Shown: positions 1 to 11,384, counted from the stretch's first letter. The stretch is DNA of 64,000 nucleotides from Siphonodentalium dalli (GCA_032622095.1 CP136066.1:172673164-172737163); one strand, 5' to 3'. Notes: generated from the letters alone by a model not told the origin. Numbers and translations: made by a program.

Positions 1-84
1 TATGGGCGACTGGCATATATAAGAGAATGCATTGGCACAGGGTTTTCGCAAAAAGATAGGAAGCTTCAGCCATGAAAGCGTTAA
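1..84 (+). mobile_element. pB-1 MITE, right end only
   Basis: This is the right end of a pB-1 element cut by the window edge. The window opens inside the tip of an HP69 hairpin, whose right arm runs to about position 38. The pB-1 terminal sequence follows (gcacagggttttcgc, then catgaaagcgttaa) and ends at a TTAA at 81-84. The next element (pB-4) begins directly at that TTAA with its own first bases missing, so the two were joined by insertion or recombination. There is no coding sequence. Confidence 0.7.
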
Positions 85-325
85 TGGATTCTTCCATTCA
101 GTTTTAAAAGTATACTTTGGAATGGTTTATTATTCATTTGGAGGGATGTTCAGAAAATATAAGCAGCTAGACGATATGCGAACAGATAAAACGAATGAAT
201 AAGGATTCCTATTAATTCATGGGATATGTTCAGATAATAAGTTCAACAAATATCCGTTTGTTGAACTCATTTCTGCACATTTCATAATGGAACTACTCTA
301 CAATGAGTACATAGTAAAGAAGGGG
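85..325 (+). mobile_element. pB-4 MITE, left-truncated
   Basis: It matches the internal part of the pB-4 family seen intact at 51794-52066: tggattcttccattcag at the left, a 'ttggagggatgttcag' block, an imperfect palindrome around 'gttcaacaaatatccgtttgttgaac', and an end near 'gtacatagtaaagaag'. The terminal ttaaccctttctata of the left end is missing, replaced by the end of the neighbouring pB-1 copy. Non-coding, non-autonomous. Confidence 0.65.
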
Positions 326-1877
326 ATAAGATTCAGCATGTACACTCCAATCTCTCGTTGCAGATACCAAGCTGGAAAACAGAGTTATGTCCCCTCGCTA
401 CGCTATGTTTGAACACTGCCGGCATGTGTATTTTCTTAATTAAATCTAACATTTTTTTTTGTCAGTTACAATTAATTCTGGCTTGATTTAGACAATTTTC
501 AATTGAATATGGACAGTTCAATTTCTCCGAATAATGCAGAATGAATTGTAACCTACACAAATCTCATTCACATTACGTGTAGGTGCGGGCAGCGGCAACT
601 CCTGTGTATGGAACTTAACTCTGCACGGAGCTTGTGATGTCACATGCCCTATTCCATTGGCTTCCAATCTTATAATATTGTTGTCCAGTTATTTTAAAAA
701 GCCGAAGATACTTTTTTTCAGAACAACGTCTGTAGAAGTAAAACTTTGATGCTACATGTATTTCTATCTTACTGGAATTCCTATCTAACGATTGGTCAAT
801 CCCTGAGTTTGCGCTATTTCATTGGTTTGTTACGCAAAATAAAGAAAGTAACGGGAAATTCGTTAAGTCTAGATACTCGATACTTTCTTATGAACGCGAA
901 ACTGTGTTAATACGACATTCGTGACGACTTTAACTCAGAACAACACAGCATTTCTAAACCGTATCATAGAGATTCATATATAGTTGACATGAATCGTATG
1001 CTAGCATTTTACCCATTTGGATGCCAATCAAATATCATCGTTGGTTGTTTCATGGGAATATTGTCTCCCAATCAAACAAATTTGATTTGAATAACGAGAC
1101 ATTACCTCGGGAAAGCTCTTATTCATTAAAATGAAATTATATTATAGGCGTTATTCTGGAATCTTATCGTCTGGGTTCGATCGTTACATGATTGGACCCA
1201 TAATGATTTGTGTCGTTGCGTGCGGTACTGTCTCTCTATATATATAGCATGTGTCTGTGGTATATATAGCATAACAAAACTTCGGGTTTCGGGTATTGTT
1301 TGGCTACATATATATGTGGGTGCATGTCCCTCATTCAAAATGGTTGTTTTAGTATATTCATATATACTTATTGTGATTTATCTTCCAAACCATCTCGGTT
1401 CCATTATATATATATATTATCCCAAACCGGAGTTAATAGAATTCTGTGTGTGTATGCTACGTGTATATCATGCAGTCACTCCCAACACCCAGAAACCAAC
1501 TTAAACGTCTCTTCCAGTTCTTTAGAACACAATCCCAGTGTTGGTAAATCACACCAATTTCCAAGACATGCTAGCGCACGGGTTGTCTGTCGTGGTTCAA
1601 CATATTCAATGGCGATTTCCAGTTATTCTCGTTGAGTGCGGACAATAGTACTATAAGTCGTACAGAGCATGCTCTGATTCTAGGTTTATTCGTGAAGCCT
1701 TTTACTTGCTTATCCATTACTGTGGTATAAGTAAAGCAGACAACTTTGAATACCAATTAAAATAGCTAGAATAACAACCCGAGCTTGAATGTTTTTCCTC
1801 TAAAGTTAGTTGTCAGATTAACTACCCATATGTAGCTAAAATTTCAACGATCCGCAGATTGTAACATTATAACCACT
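326..1877. other. No gene recognised; AT-rich unique-looking DNA
   Basis: There is no open frame with recognisable protein similarity, and no tRNA or hairpin element. Short TA-rich runs (for example around 1240-1270 and 1405-1420) are simple sequence. Open frames near 1208-1640 overlap on both strands and look like chance. Confidence 0.5.
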
Positions 1878-2050
1878 GGGTAGTTCTTATTCATCCTTCT
1901 ACCCAAAGTAGTCAAAAAATAGCCTCCTGTTGGGTAATTAAATTTACTACCTTTGGTAGTAAATTTTACAACAAAAGGTATTTAAATTTTTAACTACCAC
2001 CAGGTAGTAAAAATAACCTCCCAATGTAGAGGGATGAATAAGAACTACCC
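1878..2050. mobile_element. Small MITE with 19-bp perfect terminal inverted repeats
   Basis: The ends are perfect inverted repeats of GGGTAGTTCTTATTCATCC (1878-1896 and complement at 2032-2050). The interior is itself rich in inverted copies of 'ggtagta/tactacc' around 'actacctttggtagt', so a single strand would fold almost end to end. It is 173 bp and has no coding capacity. I see no clear target-site duplication, so the superfamily is undetermined. Confidence 0.7.
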
Positions 2051-2867
2051 GAATTAGTAAAAGTTTACTATTTTTCAGGTTAATTTAGCCTTCTTTGAAT
2101 TTAGTGTATGCAATACATTTTGTTACCTTCCTTTGCTCTCATCTTTGGGCTGTGTAGCGTGACGGGGGGAGTCTGCATTGCCCATAGAGCCGAAATCATC
2201 AGACGACGTCTAAATTACTCCTCTATTATCGCAACAAGGAACAAAATTCGAATGTACTTAGCTGAATTAAATAAGCAGATAATTAATAAAATACTAAGTT
2301 AATTAGTCACAATGGTTGAGATAAATTCAATTTGTCAAACGGGATGATTATTTCGTCGATGTGCGCCACGACATGGGCGTGTATAATTCGGTTTGTGGTG
2401 AGAATTTGGGATCTTGGATAACATAATTCCTTCTCTTATTTTTAGCGCATGTGTGACCTAATTCTCCGACAATTGAGCGCTAGTTAATTCAAAATGTGAA
2501 CAACCAACTGAAATCCACTATATATAGATATATCATTCCTCAAGTCGGGCAAGTTGGTCCTGCTATTAGGCTACCATATTGGTGGGTCCTAATTTAGCTA
2601 TGATATTGGTGGATTTTAGCACATCTTTGGCACATCTAAACGGTTAAAGAAAACCTTTATAATAGGAAAGGTTATATTCAAAGCTGGCCGTTTTTCAGTT
2701 ATTCTAGACCCTTTAAGCCTATTTCCGATATTGATATCTACGTACATAATTTAATAAGAAAATATTGTTTTATTTAATATTTTAGATATTCAAAGATCAT
2801 GAAAATGACAATTTGATAAAATGTCGGTGTCTTATGACACGAAAAACGAGTTATTTTCGTTTATTCC
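2051..2867. other. No gene recognised
   Basis: The short open frame at 2108-2302 (64 codons) starts with a hydrophobic stretch that resembles a signal or membrane segment, but nothing in it or around it supports a gene. No repeats are recognised apart from a short direct repeat near 2560-2620 (ccatattggtggg / tgatattggtgga). Confidence 0.4.
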
Positions 2868-3077
2868 TTAACCCGTTCATGACGGGAGCTGCGCTGGTGC
2901 AGCATTATAGTTGCACTGTCTTACAAGGTCAAATATTTACAAGGTAAATGTTGTTATATAGGCCAAGCATTCTCTTATAAATTCGAGGCTCCCTATGGTA
3001 GACTCGCATATATAAGAGAATGCATTGGCACAGAGTTTTCGCAAAATTTCAGGAAGATGCAGCTCTGCAAGGGTGAA
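2868..3077 (+). mobile_element. pB-1 MITE with one HP69 hairpin
   Basis: The left end is TTAACCCGTTCATGACGGG (TTAA at 2868-2871). The right end is a degenerate copy (gcagctctgcaagggtga). A single HP69 hairpin of the CTCCC/GGGAG tip type lies at 2961-3029. The left hairpin and spacer found in two-hairpin copies are absent. About 210 bp, non-coding. Confidence 0.7.
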
Positions 3078-3639
3078 CAACGTCAATGTGTCGTGCCAAC
3101 AGCATACGTAATATGACATGACTCTCATATCATAGAATTAAATTATGACCAGTGCTGTTCCTGCATGGTAACCAAAACCAAGTCACTGAATTATAAAATA
3201 TAGTGATGAATGTTTTGTTGAGTGATGTATGTGTGTATTGTCTACAGAGGCTTAAATCACGAATGAGAGAAAACGTACATGGCACGTATGATGTGCACAT
3301 ATGCGAAACAACAATTACAGCATTAGATCCGTGCTTTAAATTTGTCGAGATTCTATTTTATAATTATAGTGGCTTCGTTTAATGACTTTTAAACTACAAT
3401 GTGCCACTGGTGTTTGAGGTCCACATAATATTCGAAGCCACACATTATATTGTATAGAGTACCTTGCACTCAAAAGTGGCGCAAAGCATTATGTTCAAAA
3501 CAAGGGGTAGATTTGAAACTGAAGTCATTTATTTCGAAGAGCATTTCAGATCACCAAGTATGATAACAATTCGATGTGTAGAATATAGATAGATTTTAAA
3601 AATCGAATTCTAATATCTCTGAGCATTGAAGGGTGGGTA

Positions 3640-3985
3640 CCTCGACAACATATCCTCGCGCAAATACGCACATAATCGACCTATAATGTGAAATAGGTAC
3701 ATAAAGTGATTATGAAATAAGCAGATAATGGAGTCATAGCCGTTATTTCGTTTTATGGCGCGGGCTACAGCGAAAACACATGTTAAAGAGCGTACACCTG
3801 AAAAGTCGTGGGTTGGCTTATTTGTGTCTTTGTCCGCACATAATCTACTTAGAATAACCTGATAAGGAGTCGATAAAGTGACTAAAATGCTCTAATTTTC
3901 AGCACATTGTCGACTCAAAATGAGGCGATTCTAAGCAGATTATCTACCTAAACCAAGTAGATAATGTGCGTATTTTTGGGAGAAC
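3640..3985. repeat. Dispersed repeat DR-A, copy 1
   Basis: It shares ordered blocks with 25480-25850: tcctcgcgcaaata, ttatgg...aaaacacatgttaaagagcg, and a palindrome-like block gtcgac...ctctaattttcagcac followed by ctcaaaatgaggcgattct. The two copies are strongly diverged, so this is probably an old MITE family. No open frame. Confidence 0.55.
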
Positions 3986-5369
3986 AGACTGACCTCGACT
4001 AAAAGCAAATATTTTTCACACTCGAAGCCGAAGAAATAATAATTTGACGGGTGTTTAATCGGACAGGGTATCTTTATATCATACACACGTGGCCACGTGG
4101 TCACGTGGCACGTTCCTGTTCATATATAAAATGAACCAGTATTTTTATATCCTCTATCAGTTTTTGTCTTCATCATAATATAGTTATTATAGTAGAACAG
4201 AATTGTTAGCTATTTATAAATTGTTTTCGTTTGTATAATATATAAGTGAATGTTTTTAGTTTATCATTAAATGTTTTAATGAATTACTTACCTCATTGCA
4301 TTTCTGTTTTTGGGATCACATACATTTAGCATTCAGTGCTGGTGAGTTTTAAAGGCACGGGTGGCCTTCGTTATAGGTTATAATTTAGAAATAAAAGTTA
4401 CAAAATTATGAACATTTCCTCAAGAATATACTAATAATATAGTATAAAGTTAGCATGAATGCGATATTATCCACAAAAAACACTTAGTGTGAAACGAGCG
4501 TTTGTTTATATACAGCACGTAAATAATGAGCGATAAGCAAAACTTTCAACACCGTGGCGACATTTTAGGAGTGATTCACGGTTACCCATTCAACACCTAA
4601 AACTTGAGAGGTGAAGATTAGCGAGCGCTATACTGGTATGGTGTAAACAACTTAGTGGCGTTTCTAGCCAAAGTTCACTTTTGAGGGTCTACCGGGCGTT
4701 TAGTGTTTTGCTTAACGCCCACTCTTCACGTACTATTTATTTACATACCATGGTGTTTGCTTACAAAACACAGAGTACTAACATGACAATAACATCCAAT
4801 TTACGCAATATTTATGATTGGTATTAGAATTAAATTTGTCTATAATATAATATTATTTCTGCCTATGTGGGGTTTTAATGGATGTGATTATTTCAAACCG
4901 CCAACGCTTATCGTATCTTTAAAACTGACTGTTGATAGTTTATACTGACCTAGAAACATTGTCTCTTGGCACAACGAAGTCGGCTTATCGCCTATTTGGA
5001 AAAAGACTAATTTTGACCAGTAAATTTAGAACTGTCTACAGATTTTCCAGTCAATATGTGACTTTAAATTATGCCTAGTAATAATAGCATATTAAATTTC
5101 AACGTTTTGTTTTCAACAACAATAGTTTCAACTATGCAACAAATAGCCCAAACAAATAGCCCGACAAATTCTTCAGCGTGTAAACATACATATAAATGAA
5201 TGACCGCGAATATGAGAAACTTATGGTAATAGCAACAGTTTATAAGAATATATACCCATGAGTTCTCAGCCAAAAAGGTCTATAGATGGTCACCTTCTCG
5301 AAAAAACAGGCTGTTTTCTTGAACACGTCCCTCGTATGGGGCGCCGTTCCTCTATTTATCCCCTATTTA
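3986..5369. other. No gene recognised; possible terminal relic at 4344-4375
   Basis: AT-rich DNA without a recognisable gene. A 30-base piece (ttttaaaggcacgggtggcc, then ttcgtta) matches the terminus of the element intact at 47832-48386 and is probably a relic. A perfect-looking palindrome 'cacgtggccacgtggtcacgtgg' core lies near 4085-4108. Confidence 0.4.
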
Positions 5370-5805
5370 CAGATATCTCCAAGTCATTTGGATATATTTC
5401 CAATTCATTAAGAGATATCTCCAATTATTACGAAGATATCTCCAATTGCTAAGGAGATAACTCCATATTGATATGGATATATTTCTAAATCACTAGCAGA
5501 TATCTCGTAATTCATTAGGAGATATCTCTAAATCATGATTTACAGTTATCTCTGAATTCAGCTCGCAGATATCTGCAAATCATTTGGAGATATCTCTAAA
5601 TCACTAGCAGATATCTGTTAATTCACCTGGAGATATCTCTAAATATGCATGATTTAGAGATATCTCTTAATACAGCTAAAAGATATCTCTAAATAATTTT
5701 GAGATATCTGTTAATTCACTAGGAGATATATCTTAGTCATTTGGAGATATCTCTTAATGCTGTCGAATTTGAGATATCTCTTAGTGATCGGAGATATCTC
5801 TTATT
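5370..5805. repeat. Minisatellite built on the palindrome GAGATATCTC
   Basis: About 18 diverged copies of a 22-26 base unit, each centred on GATATC (usually gagatatctc followed by taaattca-like spacer). The core is a perfect palindrome, and 'gcatgattt' or 'tcatgattt' spacers recur. Reading frames through it are accidental. It is followed by a short (GT)n run at about 5846-5865. Confidence 0.75.
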
Positions 5806-6065
5806 CAGTTTCGGGTCAGAGAACATTAAGAATTACTCCCCAGCAAGTGTGTGTGTGTGTGTGTTGTTTTGTTTTTTTCAGCCATTATTTGTTGAGAGAA
5901 TATTTTATGGGTTCATTTCGTTATGGCAGAAGGGAAAACACACGATATTTTGTAGCATGTGATGAGATATCGGTGTATAGAGTGTCACTATAATGTCTCT
6001 TTGTATCTAAATATAATTGACACTCCCCGTCGTCCACTCCTGTTCTCGGCCAATAATATGTATAT

Positions 6066-6182
6066 AACACTTTCATGACGGGAGCTGCGCTGGCGCAACA
6101 TTAAAGACCATGTGCCAATGCATTCTCTTATATATGCGAGTCGACCATAGGTCGCCTCGCATATATAAGAGAATGCATTGGC
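6066..6182 (+). mobile_element. pB-1 MITE left half with HP69 hairpin
   Basis: The left terminus (cactttcatgacgggagctg, cgctggcgcaacattaaag) leads into a perfect CGACC/GGTCG-type HP69 at 6114-6182. The element stops after 'gcctaacaat'; spacer and right half are missing. It is flanked by imperfect direct copies of about 35 bp (tttgtatctaaatataatt at about 6000 and again at about 6196), which may mark a local duplication around the insertion. Confidence 0.65.
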
Positions 6183-6424
6183 CTAACAATTGTCTTTTTG
6201 TATCTAAATATAATTTACACGCCCAGTCCACTCCGATGCAAACTCCACACTCCATGCAGCTCCCTCTACGTTAATACTGTGGAGCGATGGGAGATAACTC
6301 TGCCTGGAGTTTGGTTCTCGGCCAATAGAAGTTCGGCTACCCTGGGGAGTACTCCTTTTAGAGACACCGTTGACATTCTTCAGTATAGTTTCCATGACAG
6401 TTCGTTCAGACTGTGTCTGACATT

Positions 6425-6910
6425 GTCAATCACGTGGTATACTTGGTTGGCATACCACGTTACACAGGGTGGGCTTAATTGCCCCAGTGTATTATACCAA
6501 TAATATTGATGGGTCTCTTCCACTAGAAAATGTTGTCATGTCAACATACAATCCTCCATATTCACTCATTCTGAAGTGTGAGAACACCATAGAACGTGGT
6601 ATTCACCAAAAACTTACACATGGTGGGCTACCAATAAGATGGATTGGTCTCTTCCACGAGTCGCCATGTCAACATACAATCCTTCACATTCACTTATTCC
6701 GAAGTGTGAAGAACGCCATAGAACGATACCACGTGACACAGGGTGGACCTATAATTGTCCCCCTGTATTCAACCAATATGATGGATGGAATGGGATGGAT
6801 GGGGTCTCTACCAAGATAGAATGCCGTGTGGTCAACATATATACAGTCACTCATTCTGAAAAGCGAAGAACGCCACAAAACGTGGTATTTACCAAAAACT
6901 TGGCTGTCTG
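6425..6910. repeat. Tandem repeat, about 160-bp unit, three copies
   Basis: Three successive diverged units each contain 'ataccacgt..acacagggtgg', 'gtctcttccac', 'tgtcaacatacaatcc', 'cattctgaagtg' and 'gaacgccatagaacg'. Unit starts fall near 6435, 6600 and 6725. The open frames across the block are repeat translations with no independent support. Confidence 0.6.
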
Positions 6911-7084
6911 AAACTTGATTTACTTTGGAAAATGAGGCGATTGCTTCGTTCCAGTCGAAGCTATTGGAATGGAAAGGAACACTGCAAAGGGTAGTAATTT
7001 CGCAAAATTTCGGTTCTGCACGAACCGAGGTAGCGGTGTTTAGTCTCCTTTCATTTTTCAGAGAGTACATTTATACCACGATTA

Positions 7085-7510
7085 AAGATGCAGAATCCGA
7101 ATTAATGCTCCTAAATTACTCTTTCTTTGGCTTCGAACTGGGCTTCGGGGATATAACATATTTTATTCGAGTCGAGGCTCAGAGTTATTAGATATCGATT
7201 TTTAAAATCTGTTATTTTTCACCACCTGGTAATATATATGGCGGCAAATATCCGACGAATACCGACCGATACCAAATTGCGTTGAAGAAAATGTTGATAT
7301 ATAACACTTTTTGGGGGGCAATTTTATACTACATGTATAGTTGACAGTGGTTAGCATTATTTTTTGGCAACTAATCGATTCTGATAACTGAAGCGCATTT
7401 CAAGAAATGTTGTTGTTGTTGTTGTTGTTTGAATATAATGGTATGGGGACCATCGAATATGATTGTGTACCTTTAATGCAGTAAACCACACAGATCAAAC
7501 CACATTGTCA
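7085..7510 (+). repeat. Dispersed repeat DR-B, copy 1
   Basis: It is collinear with 59872-60320: ttggcttcg, attcgagtcgagg, agatatcg, gttatttttcac, gcaattttatacta, gttgacagtggttagcat, tttttggcaactaatcg, attctgataac and atggggaccatcgaat. A (tgt)n run at 7409-7430 has expanded in this copy only. The copies are in the same orientation and clearly diverged. No protein is recognised. Confidence 0.6.
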
Positions 7511-7541
7511 TTCGCAAGGGCTGATTAATACACAATACGCC

Positions 7542-7745
7542 ATGTCACTAACCAGGTCCGGTTCGTGGTTTTACTTAGTTTTCCATATATGGAAGTCATG
7601 AATAATTCAAAAGCTCCATATATGGAAATGCTACTCCAAAACTTTGACCTGTAGGACTAAAATCACGGAACCGGGGCTGGATGAAGCTATGAAACCACGG
7701 AACCGGACCTGGTGGATCCAATATGACCGCGAGTTAGTGACAGGG
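7542..7745. mobile_element. MITE of the TCACTAACTCGCGGCC family, degraded copy
   Basis: This copy is in inverted orientation relative to the better copy at 8444-8667. It shares the internal 'tccatatatgga' palindromes and the 'ccacggaaccggacctggtg' block, and ends 'cgcgagttagtgacaggg'. The left terminus has lost the GCGGCC part (tcactaaccaggtccgg). Confidence 0.65.
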
Positions 7746-7822
7746 CGTATTATAGAACCTTATCGACCAAAGTGTCCATTCTGGACGTTCGAACTATTGA
7801 TCGTTCAGACACGAAAGTCATG

Positions 7823-8199
7823 CTTAACCCTTTCTATACACAAGTCACCAGAACTAAAACTGACCCCACCCCTAATCGCACTCAATTCTATAGGATATAA
7901 AGTACTATTGGGGTTGGATCAATTTTTGTTCTGGGGACCTGTGTTTCTATACTCAATGGATTATCCAACTCAGTTATAAAAGTGTACATTGGAATGATCT
8001 ATATATTATTTATTTGGAAGGGTGTTCAGCAAAAATAATCAGACGACAGAAAATAAAAGTGCAGACGCAATCCTAGTTTTGGAGGTAAATATTCAGATAA
8101 CAAGTTGAACATACGACCTAAAATATGGTCGTTTGTTGAACTTATTATCTGAACAAATCCCAAGGGAACTACTCGTCAATGAATATTTAGTATATAATT
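7823..8199 (+). mobile_element. pB-4 MITE interrupted by a nested insertion
   Basis: It begins TTAACCCTTTCTATA (7823), is broken by a 105-bp insertion, resumes at 'ctcaatggattatccaactc', carries the family's 'ggaagggtgttcagc' and 'gttgaacatac..gtttgttgaac' palindrome, and fades out at 'gaatatttagtatataattg'. The right TTAA is not preserved. Non-coding. Confidence 0.75.
7839..7943. mobile_element. Nested 105-bp hAT-like MITE with 8-bp target duplication
   Basis: An 8-base duplication TTTCTATA flanks the insert (7831-7838 and 7944-7951). The insert ends are inverted (CACAAGTCACCAGAAC and complement of GTTCTGGGGACCTGTG, three mismatches). The uninterrupted pB-4 copy at 51794 gives the empty site (ctttctatactaaatgg). 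An 8-bp duplication with ends beginning CA is the pattern of hAT-superfamily elements. Confidence 0.8.
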
Positions 8200-8443
8200 G
8201 TTTAAAGGAAAGTTTTATTATTAGAATGACTTGTGTTCATATGCGCCCATGGAGCTAGTCAGTACTACAAATCTCGAATACGTGTAACTTACACATTTAG
8301 AGAAATTGTTCATAACCATATGTCCTTTCTGTTGATAACATTAGTAAAATTCCAGCATAAGGAATCGAATTAGCTCATCTATTATTATTATTGGCGATTA
8401 CAGCACTCAATGTTTTACTATCATGTAAGTTACATACATCTCA

Positions 8444-8667
8444 CTATCACTAACTCGCGGCCATTTTGGATCCACCAGGTCCGGTTCCGTGGTTTCATAG
8501 ATTCATCCAGCCCGAGTTCCGTGGTTTCAGTGCTACAGGTCAAAGTTTTGGAATAGCATTTCCATATATGGAGCTTTTGAATTATTCATGACTTCCATAT
8601 ATGAAAAGTTAAGTAAAACCACGGAACAGGACCTGGTGGATCCAAAATGGCCGCGAGTTAGTGATAG
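8444..8667. mobile_element. MITE with long terminal inverted repeats
   Basis: The ends are near-perfect inverted repeats of about 50 bp, starting CTATCACTAACTCGCGGCC and running through the ggatccaccaggtcc block. The interior holds two 'tccatatatgga'-type palindromes. 224 bp, no coding potential. A degraded inverted copy is at 7542-7745. Confidence 0.75.
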
Positions 8668-8803
8668 GGCATATAGTTTTATACTATTGGCATTGGCCAA
8701 CATGAACTCACATTCATATATACCTGTGGGAAATCAGTACCTGCAGTCCGTTTCTTGTCCAGATTAAGGGTCTCCCAATGGAATTTCTCAGACTTGGCAC
8801 TTT

Positions 8804-8911
8804 GGTCAGTATAATCATGTTGTAGACACACCGACCTTTATCCCATAGGTTAGGTTTGGTCAGTACAATCATGTTGTAGACATGCCGGCCTTTATCACAT
8901 AGGTTAGGTTT
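8804..8911 (+). repeat. Two-copy 54-bp tandem duplication
   Basis: Unit ggtcagtataatcatgttg through cataggttaggttt is present twice (8804-8857, 8858-8911) with five or six differences. No function is visible. Confidence 0.75.
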
Positions 8912-9266
8912 CGCAACCGGAAATGAGAAAGACGGGAATGGATCGATATCGTCCAGAGAAGAAGGTGTGAAAACGAATTCCTCTCCTCGATATAATTACT
9001 GATTATTTAGGGCATTACTGTACTAAAGAAAAGCGGAAATGATGTCGCGCTTTCCTCCCACGTGACGAATATTAAGAAGCCTCGTGTCTTCCATTGTGCT
9101 GAATGTGTCGTATAATAGAGATCGATTATTTCAAGAATGCTGGTCAGGAGTATTTATTTTCAAAATCTGCATTTTCATTTTCTAAAAATGGAGAAACTTC
9201 TTCAAACTGATGCAGGGCCATGAATCTACGTCACAATCGATACCACTTTTTCTTGTAAATTTCAGT

Positions 9267-9690
9267 TATGGAGCCCCGGAGGTGACATCCGATTTTTCCT
9301 ATATCGTGGCCACGAGAATATGAAGTCGTGGCCACGAGAATATGAAGTCGTGGCCACGAGATTAGGAAGTCGTGGCCACGAGGATATGAAGTCGTGGCCA
9401 CGATAATATAGTCGTGGATACGAGAATAAAGTCGTGGCCACGATAATATGAAGTCGTGGCCACGAGATTAGGAAGTCGTGGCCACGAGAATATGAAGTCG
9501 TGGCCACGAGAATATAGTCGTGGCCACGAGGATAAAGTCGAGGCCACGAGAATATACATTTAAGTCGTGGCCACGAGAAGAAAGTCGTGGCCACGAGAAT
9601 ATGAAGTCGTGTCAACGACTTTATTCTCGTGGCCACGACTTCATATTCTTGTAATAAAAAAATATCGGATGTCACCTCCGGGACTCCATA
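9267..9690. mobile_element. TA-flanked inverted-repeat element containing a CGTGGCCACG minisatellite
   Basis: The outer ends are inverted repeats (TATGGAGCCCCGGAGGTGAC and TATGGAGTCCCGGAGGTGAC) starting with TA, which fits a Tc1/mariner-type target. The interior, about 9305-9650, is a tandem array of a 21-23 base unit, cgtggccacgagaatatgaa, whose core CGTGGCCACG is a perfect palindrome. Near 9615-9650 the array inverts so that it can fold back. The open frames of up to 137 codons on the minus strand are translations of this array, not a gene. Confidence 0.75.
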
Positions 9691-9783
9691 CTAATATGAG
9701 TTTTAACGGTTAGTGATATTTAATGTACATTTTGAATTTTCTCAGCTCATTTTTGCACAGTTTATTCCGTCAGAGAAACGTTC

Positions 9784-10254
9784 ACATATGTGACCCGCCA
9801 TATCAAATCCAATCGGAAGTCGGGATTTTTTTACCCTGTGCCAATGCATTCTCTTATATATGCGAGTCGACCATAGGTCGCCTCGCATATATAAGAGAAT
9901 GCATTGGCCTAACAATTTTTTACAATTTTAATAATTTTTTCTTGTATTCTTTAACAATTTTATAATTTCACCCATACAGAGCCCCAGACAAACATGAGCA
10001 GACGACACTCTTCTATATGCTTCTATATATGTGTGGGGCTCCCTGCAGGGTAATGGATGTTTTTTTATTTTATGTCCTAAAAATTGTAAGAAACATTTAT
10101 TTAAAAAACATGATAAAAAATTGTTAGGCCAATGCAATATCTTATATATGCGAGGCGACCTATGGTCGACTCGCATATATAAGAGAATGCATTGGCACAG
10201 GGTAAAAAAATCCCGACTTCCGACTGGATTTGATATGGCGGGTCACACATATGT
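9784..10254. mobile_element. MITE with ATATGTGACCCGCC ends and two HP69 hairpins
   Basis: Inverted termini of about 50 bp (catatgtgacccgccatatc through cggaagtcgggattttttta) enclose two CGACC-type HP69 hairpins at 9840-9908 and 10128-10196 facing each other across an AT-rich spacer. The hairpins keep the outer flank ccctgtg and the inner flank cctaaca seen in the pB elements, although these termini are unrelated to TTAACCCTTT. 471 bp, no coding capacity. Confidence 0.75.
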
Positions 10255-10496
10255 TTCAAACAAATTTAAAATCAACATCGCTTTGGGTTAGAGACTTGAC
10301 CGGTGACTTAGGTTCATGGTCCTGTGTTGGATCTGGTCAAGGTCAGAACACTTATTAGTGCTACCGTTGGTTTATTTCCTATCAAATATAAACTGTTAAA
10401 GAGAAAATGTCCACTCCTTATTCAAAACGAAACGTTCTGGTTTTCAAAACAACAACAAATTTCGCCCATAAATGAATCTTTTTGTATGGAATATTA

Positions 10497-10735
10497 TTAT
10501 GCCCATTTCCTGGTGGCGCTTGCGTAGCTTTCGGCGCGCGCCAAAATATGGGATAATATCGCATATTTTGGAGCGCCGAAAGTGACACCAGCGCCAAAAT
10601 GTGCGCCATTATAATGTCGCATGTTTTGTCGCTTCTGACGTTTTCGGTGCGCGACTAAATTAATGTCGCATGTTTTGTCGCTTCTGGCGCTTTCGATGCG
10701 CGACTAATGGCGCATGTTTTGTCGCATTATAGGAA
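10497..10735. repeat. GC-rich hairpin and tandem block beside the duplication breakpoint
   Basis: A GC-rich island in AT-rich DNA. The part at 10511-10603 can fold as an imperfect hairpin (ggtggcgct...ccaaaatatg against catattttgg...agcgcc). It is followed by two copies of a roughly 62-base unit (atgtcgcatgttttgtcgct, tcggtgcgcgactaa). It ends where the 8.48 kb tandem duplication starts (10724). Confidence 0.6.
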
Positions 10736-11384
10736 GTGGCCCCAATAATAGTTTTCCATAATTTTTAATTAATAATTGAATTGTAACAATGTCAGCTTTC
10801 TGGTTCAAATAATTTGAATGCCCAACTTTGCATGAATAATTCAGATGTCTGCAATGGTGGAAAAATCAAATAATCGACACCTTAATGTTTGATTAACTAA
10901 CTTGAAGTTCAGGTACCCAGTATTTTCGCCAATCATTTGAAATTTTAGTCTGCTTTTAAAGCAGATCTGTAGAATCAATCAAGGAGATAGCGGTATATCT
11001 TCATATCCGATAAGAGAGACCCTATAAATAAATGTTATCTTGGGAAAATAGTAATAGTAATATATACCACGTACAATGCATTTCATTTGAGATATAGACC
11101 GTGCATTACCCCCCCCCCCTCATGTCCACCACGTTTCCCCAACGAAATCACTTATCTTAATCGATAACGTAAACCCCAAATCGAGACAGAGAATGGTGGA
11201 GAATGGTGGAAATTGGATGCTGACTAGATTAACTGGATTGACCTATTACGTATGCAGACAGAAAGGTGCTTCAATGTGTATTCTGTGTCTAGGTGGCGAC
11301 ACAATAATCCCCTCGATTCCAGGTCTTCTCAGACGGCATTGCACGCGATGCGTCATTTAACTGGTCAACGGAATGTAACCCTTT

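Noticed and set aside
9262-9675. A 137-codon minus-strand open frame with repeated Trp-Pro-Arg motifs
   Set aside because: It is the translation of the CGTGGCCACG minisatellite; several frames are open because the unit lacks stops.
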